Shown: positions 1-8,312 of the stretch, piece by piece | How positions within the stretch are numbered: position 1 is the stretch's first letter | Layout of the letters: every line of letters begins with the position of its first letter | Source of the DNA: Brevundimonas sp. | Lineage (GTDB): Bacteria > Pseudomonadota > Alphaproteobacteria > Caulobacterales > Caulobacteraceae | Length of the DNA stretch: 41,469 bases | Assembly (NCBI GenBank): GCA_022712235.1 | Contig: JALAGW010000269.1 | Span: 1 to 41,469, forward strand | Reading direction: 5' to 3' | Notes under the pieces: model-generated | What the model saw: the letters and a program-made list of their open reading frames with translations, nothing else | Databases searched by the model: none | Told to the model about the DNA's origin: nothing | Made by a program: the position numbers and the translations under genes

Positions 1-97
1 CGCCGACTCCGAGACCCACGAACAGGAGGACGTTGAGCGCCAGCACGACGAGAAGCGTGCGACGTTGAAGCATCTCCTGTTCCTGGGATCCGCCCAT
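1..97 (-). CDS. Partial CDS: N-terminus of a membrane protein, possibly a cation transporter of the efflux operon (runs off left edge)
   Basis: Reverse complement from the ATG at 97 reads MGGSQEQEMLQRRTLLVVLALNVLLFVGLGVG..., a hydrophobic helix; the start overlaps the czcA-like stop (ATGA), so it is probably translationally coupled. Confidence 0.4.
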   Translation of the reverse strand, partial: MGGSQEQEMLQRRTLLVVLALNVLLFVGLGVG

Positions 98-3000
98 CAG
101 TCCTCGATCCCTTCTGCCTTGCGATGACGGACCGCCTTGGCGGCGAAGGTCGGCAGGACCAGCAGCGTCAGGGCCGTGGCCGTCAGAAGGCCGCCGATGA
201 CCACGGTGGCCAAGGGTTTCTGGACGTCAGCGCCGGCTCCCGAAGCGATCGCCATGGGAATGAAGCCGACGATGGCCACCAGGGCTGTGGTCAGGACCGC
301 GCGCAGGCGGCTGAAGGCGCCGAAGAGGGCGGCGTCGTGCGGGTTCTGTCCCGTCTGAAGCCGCTCTCGAATGGCCTGCATCAGCACCAGACCGTTCAGG
401 GTCGCGACGCCCGACACGGCGATAAAGCCGACCGCCGCCGAGACCGAGAAGGGCATGCCCCTGAGCAGGAGGGCGAGCGCCCCGCCGACCAGCGCCAGAG
501 GCACGCAGGCGAACACCAGCCCTGCCTCCGCGAAGGATCCCAAGGCCATAAACAGCAGGATGCCGATCAGGACGAAGACCACAGGGATGACCAGGCCCAG
601 CCGCTGTTCGGCCCGCTTCAGGTTCTCGAACTGCCCGCCCCATTTGAGCGAATAGCCGGTCGGAAGCTTGACCTGGGCGCCGACCCTGTCCTGGGCGTCC
701 CCGACGAAGCCGCCCAGATCGCGGCCGCGCACATTGGCCTGGACCACCATGCGGCGGCTGCCGTCGTTGCGACTGATCTGGTTCTGACCCTCGGCCACCT
801 GGATGCGGGCGACCGAGGACAGGGGCACCGTCAGGCCGGTCGAGGTCGTGACCGGCAGGGCGGCGAGGGCGGCGGGATCGTTCCGCTGGGCGTCGTCCAG
901 ACGGACCACGACGTCGAAACGGCGGTCGCCCTCGAAGATCTGCCCCGCCTCGGCGCCGCCGACAGCGGCCGAGACCGCTTCCGACACGTCCGCAGCCGCC
1001 AGGCCGTAGTTGGCCGCCGCGGAGCGGGCGACGCGGACCGTCAGGGTCTGCAGACCTGCCGCCTGCTCCACGCGAACGTCCGCCGCGCCCGGTGTGGCGC
1101 GCAGCGCGTTGGCCACTTGGTCGGCCGTCGCCTGGAGCTGGGCGAAGTCGTCGCCATAGACCATGACGGCCAGATCGGTGCGGACCCCCGAGATCAGCTC
1201 GTTGAAGCGCAGCTCGATCGGCTGGCTGAACTCGAAGCTGTTGCCCAGCTGGGTCGAGGCGGCCTTTTCGATGCGGGCGATCAACTCCTCCTTCGGCAGT
1301 TTCGGATCAGGCCATTCCTTGCGGTTCTTCAGCACGATGACGGCGTCGGAGATGTTCGCCGGCATGGGGTCGACCGCCGCCTCCGCGGTCCCCGTTCGGG
1401 AGAACATGGTCTTGACCTCGGGTTGGGCCTTGATGACACGCTCCAGCGCCATCTGCATGGCTAGGGATTGCTCCAGCGAGGCCGAGGGCACGCGCAGGGC
1501 CTGCATGGCGATGTCGCCTTCGTCCAGGGTCGGGATGAACTCCCGGCCGAGCGTGGTGAAGGCGACGCCGCCGATCACGAGGGCGCCGACTGCGGCGGCG
1601 AGGACCACCTTGGGGCGATCGACGGCCGCACGGATGGCCGGTTCGATCCAGCGGCGCGCGTGGCGCAGCAGGAAGGTTTCATGCTCCAGGGCTTCTCCCT
1701 TGTCATCGACATGGACGGTCTTGGGTTCGCGCACGAGCAGGGCCGTCATGGCCGGGACGAAGGTGAAGGAGAAGATGAAGGCACCGACCAGGGCCAGCAT
1801 GACCGTGGCGCCCATCGGGATGAAGGTCTTGCCCTCGACCCCTTCCAGCATCAGCAGGGGGGTGAAGACCAGCAGGATGATCAGCTGGCCGAAGGCGGCG
1901 GGCTTGACCATCTGGCGCGCGGCGCTGGCGGCGACGCCCAGACGTTCGTGGCGGGTCAGGGCGCGGCCCACATCCGCTCGGCGCTGGCTGAGCATGAGCA
2001 GGGTGTTCTCGACCACCACCACGGCGCCGTCGACCAGCAGGCCGAAATCGAGGGCGCCGAGGCTCATCAGGTTTCCGCTGATGCCGAAACGGTTCATGCC
2101 GATGACCGCGAAGAGGAAGCTGATCGGGATCATCAGGGCCGTGATGGTCGCCGCGCGGATGTTCCCCAGCAGCAGGAACAGCACGACGATGACCAGCAGC
2201 GCCCCTTCGGTCAGGTTCTTGGCCACCGTCTTGATGGTGGAGTTGACCAGGGCGCTGCGGTTCAGCACGGGTTCGGCCACGATGTCGGGCGGCAGGCTGG
2301 CGCCCACCTCCTGGAGGCGGTCCGCAGCCGACTGGGCCACGGTGCGGCTGTTTTCGCCCGCCAGCATCAGGGCCGTGCCGATGACCGCCTCATGGCCGTC
2401 GCGGCTGGCCCCGCCCAGACGCGGCGCCTGGCCGATCTCGACCACGGCCACGTCGGCGACGCGGACGACCAGGCCGTTGCGGTTGACCACGGGGGCCTGG
2501 GCCAGATCTTCGATGGTCTGGGCCAGGGCGTCGGTGCGGACGGTCAAGGCTTCGCCCGCCCGTTGCACATAGCCGGCCCCCGCCTGGTTGTTGGCACGGT
2601 CCAGGGCCTGGATCAGGTCGTTGAGGCCCAGGCCGTAGCCGGCCAGGCGCGCGGGGTCAGGACGGACAGCGTATTCCTTCACATACCCGCCGTTGACGTC
2701 CACGCCCGCCAGGCCCTTGGCCGTGCGCATGCGCGGCGCGATGATCCAGTCCTGCACGGTGCGAAGATAGGTCGCCCTCGCCTGGGGGGTCGCCAGCCGC
2801 TCGCCGTCGGGCGTCAGATAGGCCCCGTCGGGCTGCCAGCCGGGCTGGCCGACCCGCGCCTTTTTGGCGTCGAAAGGCTTGAAGTCGACCGTCCACATCA
2901 GGACCTCGCCCAAACCCGTAGTGATCGGGGCCAGACCGGGTTCGACGCCCTCGGGCAGGTTTTCGCGGGCTTGGGCCATCCGTTCGGCCACCTGCTGGCG

Positions 3001-3318
3001 GGCGAAATAGATGTCGGTCTGGTCGGTGAAGATGACCGTCACCTGGCTGAAACCGTTGCGGGTCAGGGAGCGGGTTGATTGCAGGCCGGGAATGCCGGCC
3101 ATGGCCGTTTCCAGCGGATAGGTGACCTGGCGCTCCATCTGTTCGGGGGCCAGGGCCGGGGCCACGGTGTTGATCTGCACCTGGCGGTTGGTGATGTCGG
3201 GCACGGCGTCAATCGGCAGCTTAGTCAGCTGGAACAGGCCCCAGGCCGCGACCAGCGTCGTGGCGAGGACGATGAACCAGCGGAAGCGGACGGACGCCTC
3301 GATAATGGCTTTGAACAT
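97..3318 (-). CDS. czcA: CzcA/CusA-family heavy-metal efflux RND transporter, inner-membrane pump
   Basis: 1073 aa; N-terminus RFRWFIVLATTLVAAWGLFQLTKLPIDAVPDITNRQVQINT, typical of HME-RND pumps; GREFIPTLDEGDIAMQ motif; repeated TM blocks. Confidence 0.93.
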   Translation of the reverse strand: MFKAIIEASVRFRWFIVLATTLVAAWGLFQLTKLPIDAVPDITNRQVQINTVAPALAPEQMERQVTYPLETAMAGIPGLQSTRSLTRNGFSQVTVIFTDQTDIYFARQQVAERMAQARENLPEGVEPGLAPITTGLGEVLMWTVDFKPFDAKKARVGQPGWQPDGAYLTPDGERLATPQARATYLRTVQDWIIAPRMRTAKGLAGVDVNGGYVKEYAVRPDPARLAGYGLGLNDLIQALDRANNQAGAGYVQRAGEALTVRTDALAQTIEDLAQAPVVNRNGLVVRVADVAVVEIGQAPRLGGASRDGHEAVIGTALMLAGENSRTVAQSAADRLQEVGASLPPDIVAEPVLNRSALVNSTIKTVAKNLTEGALLVIVVLFLLLGNIRAATITALMIPISFLFAVIGMNRFGISGNLMSLGALDFGLLVDGAVVVVENTLLMLSQRRADVGRALTRHERLGVAASAARQMVKPAAFGQLIILLVFTPLLMLEGVEGKTFIPMGATVMLALVGAFIFSFTFVPAMTALLVREPKTVHVDDKGEALEHETFLLRHARRWIEPAIRAAVDRPKVVLAAAVGALVIGGVAFTTLGREFIPTLDEGDIAMQALRVPSASLEQSLAMQMALERVIKAQPEVKTMFSRTGTAEAAVDPMPANISDAVIVLKNRKEWPDPKLPKEELIARIEKAASTQLGNSFEFSQPIELRFNELISGVRTDLAVMVYGDDFAQLQATADQVANALRATPGAADVRVEQAAGLQTLTVRVARSAAANYGLAAADVSEAVSAAVGGAEAGQIFEGDRRFDVVVRLDDAQRNDPAALAALPVTTSTGLTVPLSSVARIQVAEGQNQISRNDGSRRMVVQANVRGRDLGGFVGDAQDRVGAQVKLPTGYSLKWGGQFENLKRAEQRLGLVIPVVFVLIGILLFMALGSFAEAGLVFACVPLALVGGALALLLRGMPFSVSAAVGFIAVSGVATLNGLVLMQAIRERLQTGQNPHDAALFGAFSRLRAVLTTALVAIVGFIPMAIASGAGADVQKPLATVVIGGLLTATALTLLVLPTFAAKAVRHRKAEGIED

Positions 3319-3329
3319 TGTCGCTCCCC

Positions 3330-4532
3330 CTAGTGGCCGTGCTCGGCTTCGCCCTTGGCCAGTTCGGCCTTGAGCAGGAAGGCGTTGGTCGAGGCGACGC
3401 GTTCGGCTCCGGTCAGGCCGCGCAGGATCTCGGTGGAGCCCCCGGCCTGACGGCCCGCGAGGACGGGCTGTGCGCGGAAGCCGTGATCATTCTGGACGAA
3501 GACCACGGTGGCGCCGTCGACTGTCTGCACCGCTTCGGACGGCACGGTCAGGGCGCCGCCGGCAGGATTTCCGGTGACCACGGCGCCGGTGACGGGCGAA
3601 CCCGCCGGCGGCAGGCCGCCGCCGTCCGGACGGGCGCGGATCACGGTCGCGCCGCTGTCCTGCAAGCCGGCGTCGGCCGCGACCCCGACCACCAGGGCGT
3701 CGAACTCGCCCTGTGGGCCGGTGACGCGCATGTGTGAGCCGACACGGACCTGGGCCGCCAGTTGCGGCGGGGCGTTGAAGACGAGTTCGACGCGGGCCGG
3801 ATTGGTCACCTCGGCGACCACACCGCCCTGGGCCACGAAGCCGCCCGGGCCCACCTGGACGTTGGTGACGACGCCCGAGATGGGGCTGACCACGCTCATC
3901 CGGCCCGAGGCGTTGGGCGAGCCGGCGGCCGTCGCCCGCGCCCGCGCGGCGCGGGCCATGGCCTCGGCGCTGGCGGCCTGGGCCTGGGAGGCCTCGACCT
4001 CCTGACGGGCGACAACGCCCTGGTCGGCCAGGTTGCGGTTGCGCTGGAAGGCCTGGCGGGCCGCCGTCGCCGCCGCCGAGGCGGCGTCGATATCGGCGCG
4101 CAGGGCGGCGCCTTCGCCGCTGACGAGGCTGGCCAGGGGCTGGCCCGCGCGGACCGCCTGACCGGGCGCCACCAGCACCCGCTCGACGGTGCCGCCGACC
4201 ACGGCGCCGACCGCGGCGCGCGCGTCCGTCATGGCCTCGACCCGGCCGGACAGGCGCGTCTCGCCGCCGCCGCCGCGGGACACCGCCACGACGGAGATGC
4301 CGGCCGCCTTGAGCTGTTCGGCGCTGAGCTCGACCACGCCTTCCGGGGTCTCGCCTTCGTTGGCGTGGCCCGCTTCGCCCTCGGCCTGGTCCGCGGCCTT
4401 CGGCGGAGCGGCTTTTTCCGCCTGCGTCGCCGTCGGCTTCTGCAGGGTCATATAGAGCCCGCCGCCGCCCAGAAGGACCAGGGCGGCGACGCCGCCGATC
4501 AACAGGGTCTTGTTGGATGTCTTGAGGCGCAT
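3330..4532 (-). CDS. czcB: Efflux RND periplasmic adaptor subunit (CzcB-like)
   Basis: N-terminal TM anchor, biotinyl-lipoyl-like VVGGTVERVLVAPGQAVRAGQPLASL, coiled-coil segment, second hairpin SPISGVVTNVQVGPGGFV; adjacent to czcA-like gene. Confidence 0.88.
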   Translation of the reverse strand: MRLKTSNKTLLIGGVAALVLLGGGGLYMTLQKPTATQAEKAAPPKAADQAEGEAGHANEGETPEGVVELSAEQLKAAGISVVAVSRGGGGETRLSGRVEAMTDARAAVGAVVGGTVERVLVAPGQAVRAGQPLASLVSGEGAALRADIDAASAAATAARQAFQRNRNLADQGVVARQEVEASQAQAASAEAMARAARARATAAGSPNASGRMSVVSPISGVVTNVQVGPGGFVAQGGVVAEVTNPARVELVFNAPPQLAAQVRVGSHMRVTGPQGEFDALVVGVAADAGLQDSGATVIRARPDGGGLPPAGSPVTGAVVTGNPAGGALTVPSEAVQTVDGATVVFVQNDHGFRAQPVLAGRQAGGSTEILRGLTGAERVASTNAFLLKAELAKGEAEHGH

Positions 4533-5784
4533 CAGGAGTTTCCTTGGAACGGGGCGCGGCCTTCCAGGCGCGCCAAATCGATTTCGGCGCGGACGCGCGA
4601 GAGGCGAGCGTCGACGGCGGCGGAGCGGGCGTTGATCAGGGCGGTGCGGCTGACGCGCAATTCGAGCTGGGAGATGCGTCCGGCGTCTGCGCCGAGCCGC
4701 GACAGGCGGTAGGCTTCTTCGGCCGCCTTCACCCCTGCGTCGGCCGCCGAGACACGGCTCCCGGAAGAGGCGAGGCGGGCCGTCGCGGCCGACCGGTCTG
4801 CATTGGCGTCCTGCCGCGCCTGGAGGACGCGGGCCTCGGCGGCGCGGAACTCGGCTCGGGCCGCATCAATATTGCCGCGGTTCCTGTTAAACAGGGGCAG
4901 GGGTAGGCTGAGGCCGACGGTCAAGGCGGTCTCGTCCTCCAGGCCGTACCGGGTCACGCCGACGCTGGCGGTGACGTCTGGTCGGCCGTTGATGCGCTCG
5001 ACCTCGATGCGGCGCTCGGCGGCCGTGGCCTCCGATTCCGCCACCCGAACCGTCGGGGCGCTGTCGACCGGAGTCGGTTGGACGCTGACTGCGGCGTCGA
5101 GCAGGCTGGCCTCGATCGAGGTGGCCGGAGCGGGCAGCATGGCGACAGCAGTCAGTCGGGCGAGGGCGGCCTGGCGTTCGGCCTGGGCTTCGTCCAGGCG
5201 GGCCCGGGCGGCGGCGGCTTCGCTCTCGGCCTGGACCCCGCGCAGGAGAGGCTCGCGTCCTTCCTCGACAAGGGCCAGGGCGGCGCGCGCGTCCGCCAGG
5301 GCCAGGGAAAGACCTTCCTCGGCCAGTTGGGTCCGGCGCTGGGCCGCTTCGGCCTCGGCGTGGTCAGGGCCAGTCGGCCGCCGGCGTCAATGAGGGTCAG
5401 GTCGCGACGAAGAGCCGCTGATCCTGCTTCGGCCCGGGCGACGTTCACTCGCGCCGGCCTGCGCCCCCACAGTTCGAGATCCTGGCTGAAGGAGAGGCTG
5501 AGATCAGCCGCGCCGAAACCAGAGTAGGGACCAGAGCCGCCGACATTCTCGGCGGTGAGGGAAAGATTGGGATTGGGCCGAACGCGGGCCTGTCGAACAC
5601 GGGCCTCGGCGGCGTCGACCAGGGCGACCGCTTCGGATGCGGCCGGCGTCTGATCCAGGCGGGCAAGGAGTTCGGCATAGGCGGGCGCAGGCTCGGCCCA
5701 GGCCGGCCCGGCCGCAAGGGCGGCGAGCACGACCAGCGAGCAGCCGGCCGCGAGGCGCGGCCGACGACGAATTGTCGGAGACAT
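4532..5784 (-). pseudogene. czcC: TolC/CzcC-family outer-membrane efflux protein interrupted by an apparent single-base frameshift near 5370 (or a sequencing error)
   Basis: ORF 5152-5784 encodes a signal peptide and TolC-like N-half (VRQARVRPNPNLSLTAENVGG...LELWGRRPARVNVARAEAGSAALRRDL). After ...GRLALT it becomes Pro/Arg-rich nonsense, while the +1 frame continues HAEAEAAQRRTQLAEEGLSLALADARAALALVEEGREPLLRG and joins ORF 4532-5140. Confidence 0.8.
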
Positions 5785-5840
5785 GTTTGGACTTCCAGAA
5801 TTGATTCAGAAGGAGGGCGCGCGAAGGCGCAGTCTTCTGA

Positions 5841-6218
5841 TCAGGCTCTGGGAGGGCGCTTGAGGCCGTTGGGGGCGAAGGACACGGTCGTGTCGTCGCC
5901 GGGGATCAAGCGCGGGGCAGGCGCATGCGGCGCCGTCACGTCGACTTCAGGGATGGCGTGACGCTCGCTGGCCGTATGGTGGCAATGGCCGTGTGCGCAG
6001 GCCCCAGGTTCGGTGCCCTGGCCGTCATGCGTATCGCCGGGATGAGCATCGAGCACCTGCTCGAGAGCGGGGATCTCGGGGGCGCAGGCTGCGGCATCGG
6101 TCGCCGGAATCACGGCGAAGACGGCGATGACCAAGGTCAGCGCCGCAAAAATTCTCGCCAATCTGATTATCGACCGAGACATCAGGGCGTAGCTAACGGT
6201 GTCAGGCAACCATGGCAA
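5841..6218 (-). CDS. Small exported His-rich protein, possibly metal-associated
   Basis: N-terminal hydrophobic segment (SRSIIRLARIFAALTLVIAVFAV), then ACAHGHCHHTASERH; immediately upstream of the efflux operon on the same strand. Real start may be the internal Met of MSRSIIR. Confidence 0.6.
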   Translation of the reverse strand: MPWLPDTVSYALMSRSIIRLARIFAALTLVIAVFAVIPATDAAACAPEIPALEQVLDAHPGDTHDGQGTEPGACAHGHCHHTASERHAIPEVDVTAPHAPAPRLIPGDDTTVSFAPNGLKRPPRA

Positions 6219-6470
6219 TCTGTTATAAGGTTCGCTTTGGAGCCGACTTATCTTGTTCGATACCTACGCATGAACAACCTCGGGCTGGGCAAGGCCCCAG
6301 CACAGCCCGTTCCAGTCTTCAACCGCGCTGAAATCCAAATCCAGACGGCTTGGCTGTGCCTTAAGCCCTGGTCGAATCATCCGCAGATCATTTCTGGCAG
6401 CGGTTATTAACGATGCTAGGACGCCAATCCCTGACAGGCGAGTGCGTCGGCTACCTTATTTACGGACGTA

Positions 6471-6746
6471 TCAACCTTCTCTTGTTGGTGCAGCTTTGAA
6501 CGTGATCCGAAGCCCAGCCGCTTTCCATAGAGTAACGACTGTAACGAATGGTGGACTTCGCTTGCCGGAGAGGAGTCCTATAACTCTCTGTGGCGTCAAC
6601 CCTGCTGCTTTCGCTACATCCCCCAGCAACCCAAACTCCTCTAAGTCCTCGATAAAACACAGCAGTGCGGCGCTTGGATCTTCTGAGGCAAGAGCTGCGT
6701 TCATTCGCGCGGCCATGTGAAGCTGAACGTCGTGAACCGGCGTCAT
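6471..6746 (-). CDS. HTH protein resembling HigA-like / addiction-module antidote proteins, no adjacent toxin evident
   Basis: 91 aa; LLGDVAKAAGLTPQRVIGLLSGKRSPPFVTVVTLWKAAGLRITF matches the pattern of putative addiction-module antidotes; start overlaps upstream stop (TAATG). Confidence 0.6.
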   Translation of the reverse strand: MTPVHDVQLHMAARMNAALASEDPSAALLCFIEDLEEFGLLGDVAKAAGLTPQRVIGLLSGKRSPPFVTVVTLWKAAGLRITFKAAPTREG

Positions 6747-7564
6747 TACAGGTTCTTATATGCTTCGGTGTCGATATCTTCATGCCACTCGCTGAAAGCT
6801 GCAAAAGGATCACCTCCGCGTGGTTGATGTGCAGGTTTCGAACCGGCGCGTCTAGGAACGCTGTTCTGCTCGGCTTTTGACGCCCCTTCAGTCTCGGATG
6901 CCGTTGAGGCCCGGCGCCCGGTCGTTGCCTTGCTTCGACCCGCCATCGTTACATCCCTAGGGGAAACGCTCCGCCGATTGGCGATCATGACGACTTTGGT
7001 AGCAAACTGCCGTGCGGCCTCGGAGATCGGCTCGTTCATGAATTTACCCGTGCTCGCGGCCTGCGAAGCCAACGCCAGAAATGCAGCATCCAACGCCTGG
7101 CTATTGCGAAACGCATCGCCCCCCAAATGGCGCATCAGCGAGTACTGGAATCCTGCAATCTCGAAATACATACCGAATATCCGTCCGCGCCCTGGATCCG
7201 TACGCAAATAGCCTAGTGGTAGTTGGGGCGGCGGCATGGGAGGACCTCCGCTAGCGAGATTACTAACTATGACGTCATGATGCTGGCCGGTGATTTGGCT
7301 GAGCGCTTCGATCCGTTCAGCTAGCTCGGGCGATGGCGTGAATTGTATGGCGGCCACATCGATCGGGATGGCCAACCATGTTGGGGATGGTGCGACTAGC
7401 TCGACTGCGGCGCGCATCGAGACTAGGTCCGCAACGTACTGGGGCAGCGAGATACCCTCATTACGCGCCATCGCAGACAATTCACCACAGGCCGAATTGG
7501 CCACCAGAACCGTCCAGGCTGGGGAGGTGTCGGCTTCAGAACCCGGAGCATCAGTGAGGACCAT
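6746..7564 (-). CDS. Hypothetical protein with RHH-like segments, cargo of the element
   Basis: 272 aa ORF coupled (TAATG) to the 91-aa HTH gene; segments ELSAMARNEGISLPQYVADLVSMR and SPELAERIEALSQITGQHHDVIVSNLAS resemble ribbon-helix-helix units; low-complexity basic C-terminus. Confidence 0.6.
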   Translation of the reverse strand: MVLTDAPGSEADTSPAWTVLVANSACGELSAMARNEGISLPQYVADLVSMRAAVELVAPSPTWLAIPIDVAAIQFTPSPELAERIEALSQITGQHHDVIVSNLASGGPPMPPPQLPLGYLRTDPGRGRIFGMYFEIAGFQYSLMRHLGGDAFRNSQALDAAFLALASQAASTGKFMNEPISEAARQFATKVVMIANRRSVSPRDVTMAGRSKATTGRRASTASETEGASKAEQNSVPRRAGSKPAHQPRGGDPFAAFSEWHEDIDTEAYKNL

Positions 7565-7574
7565 GGAATGCTAC

Positions 7575-7594
7575 TTAACGTCTGTCGACGTAAA
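7575..7594. promoter_or_regulatory. Candidate XRE operator between divergent genes
   Basis: TTAACGTC-tgtc-GACGTAAA, 8-bp arms with one mismatch, plus a further half-site GACGTT at 7608-7613, in the 56-bp divergent intergenic region. Confidence 0.45.
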
Positions 7595-7620
7595 GTCATC
7601 ATCCATCGACGTTCCCGCTC

Positions 7621-7872
7621 ATGTCAGAGGGGAGAGGAGAGGGGCTTCGCAATATCGTAGCGGCTAACGTGCGCCGCTTGCGTCGCGCCAAGCAGCTAAG
7701 CCAGGAAGACTTGGGCGCGGCGTCGAACCTCCACAGAACCTATGTGGGCTCTGTCGAGCGATCAGAGCGCAATTTGTCGATCGACAGCATTGGCGCTTTG
7801 GCAGACGGCTTGGGCGTCGAAGCCTGGGTTCTGTTGCAGCCCCAATCTGACGATATGGCCGACGGAAGTTGA
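7621..7872 (+). CDS. XRE-family helix-turn-helix transcriptional regulator
   Basis: NIVAANVRRLRRAKQLSQEDLGAASNLHRTYVGSVERSERNLSIDSIGALADGLGV is a textbook HTH_3/XRE domain. Confidence 0.88.
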   Translation: MSEGRGEGLRNIVAANVRRLRRAKQLSQEDLGAASNLHRTYVGSVERSERNLSIDSIGALADGLGVEAWVLLQPQSDDMADGS

Positions 7873-8312
7873 GCAACTTCGGCAGACGGAACTCCGCCCA
7901 ACTCGCGTAGCTGCTTGAAGGCTTCGCTATAGACAGGGAAGTGCTCCTGCCATGCGGCGGCTCCCCCGAGGCGACCGATGGCGAGCAATGATGCCCGAAG
8001 CCCGGCAATGAGCAACTTGTTCTGATCCTCCAAGTCCCGGACACGGGCCTCGGCGGCGCTCAATCTTGCCGCGGTTACAAGTGGTCCAGACTTGCTTAGC
8101 TTTGAGGCGTGAACCCTCACCGCATTCTGCCGACGCCGGGCTTCTTCAACGGCATTCTTCAGCATTGAAGGCCTCGAAAGCGATGACGCAAAGGGGAAGT
8201 GACTTTGGGCCTTACGCGACACCGCGTTGAAGGTGATGGTCTCGTCGAGCAGAATCATCTCTTCGAGAATGCGGGCCAGCTCAACCTGCTTTGGATGTGG
8301 GGGCTTTTTCAT
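7740..8312 (-). CDS. Small recombinase-operon partner protein (TnpC- or GmtX-like), coiled-coil predicted by eye
   Basis: 190 aa; starts within a 4-bp overlap (ATGA) of the 774-aa recombinase; LTAARLSAAEARVRDLEDQNKLLIAGLRASLLAI-type heptad-rich core and SRPSMLKNAVEEARRRQN region; last ~44 aa are antisense to the XRE gene. Confidence 0.65.
   Translation of the reverse strand: MKKPPHPKQVELARILEEMILLDETITFNAVSRKAQSHFPFASSLSRPSMLKNAVEEARRRQNAVRVHASKLSKSGPLVTAARLSAAEARVRDLEDQNKLLIAGLRASLLAIGRLGGAAAWQEHFPVYSEAFKQLRELGGVPSAEVAQLPSAISSDWGCNRTQASTPKPSAKAPMLSIDKLRSDRSTEPT

Noticed and set aside
124-1464. Long plus-strand ORFs opposite czcA (124-1464, 1163-2572, 1468-3078)
   Set aside because: Antisense shadows of a strongly conserved RND pump in GC-rich DNA; the translations are low-complexity (Arg/Gly/Asp/Gln-rich) with no domain signal
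6281-6309. CGGGCT...AGCCCG hairpin in the intergenic region left of the island cargo
   Set aside because: Short bulged stem without a U-tract; unrelated in sequence to the 13347-13400 repeat, so not claimed as an element end
7865-7880. GAAGTTG-ag-CAACTTC palindrome spanning the XRE stop codon
   Set aside because: Two-nt spacer makes it a poor hairpin and no second copy was seen; could be chance or an element joint, but the evidence is too thin to call
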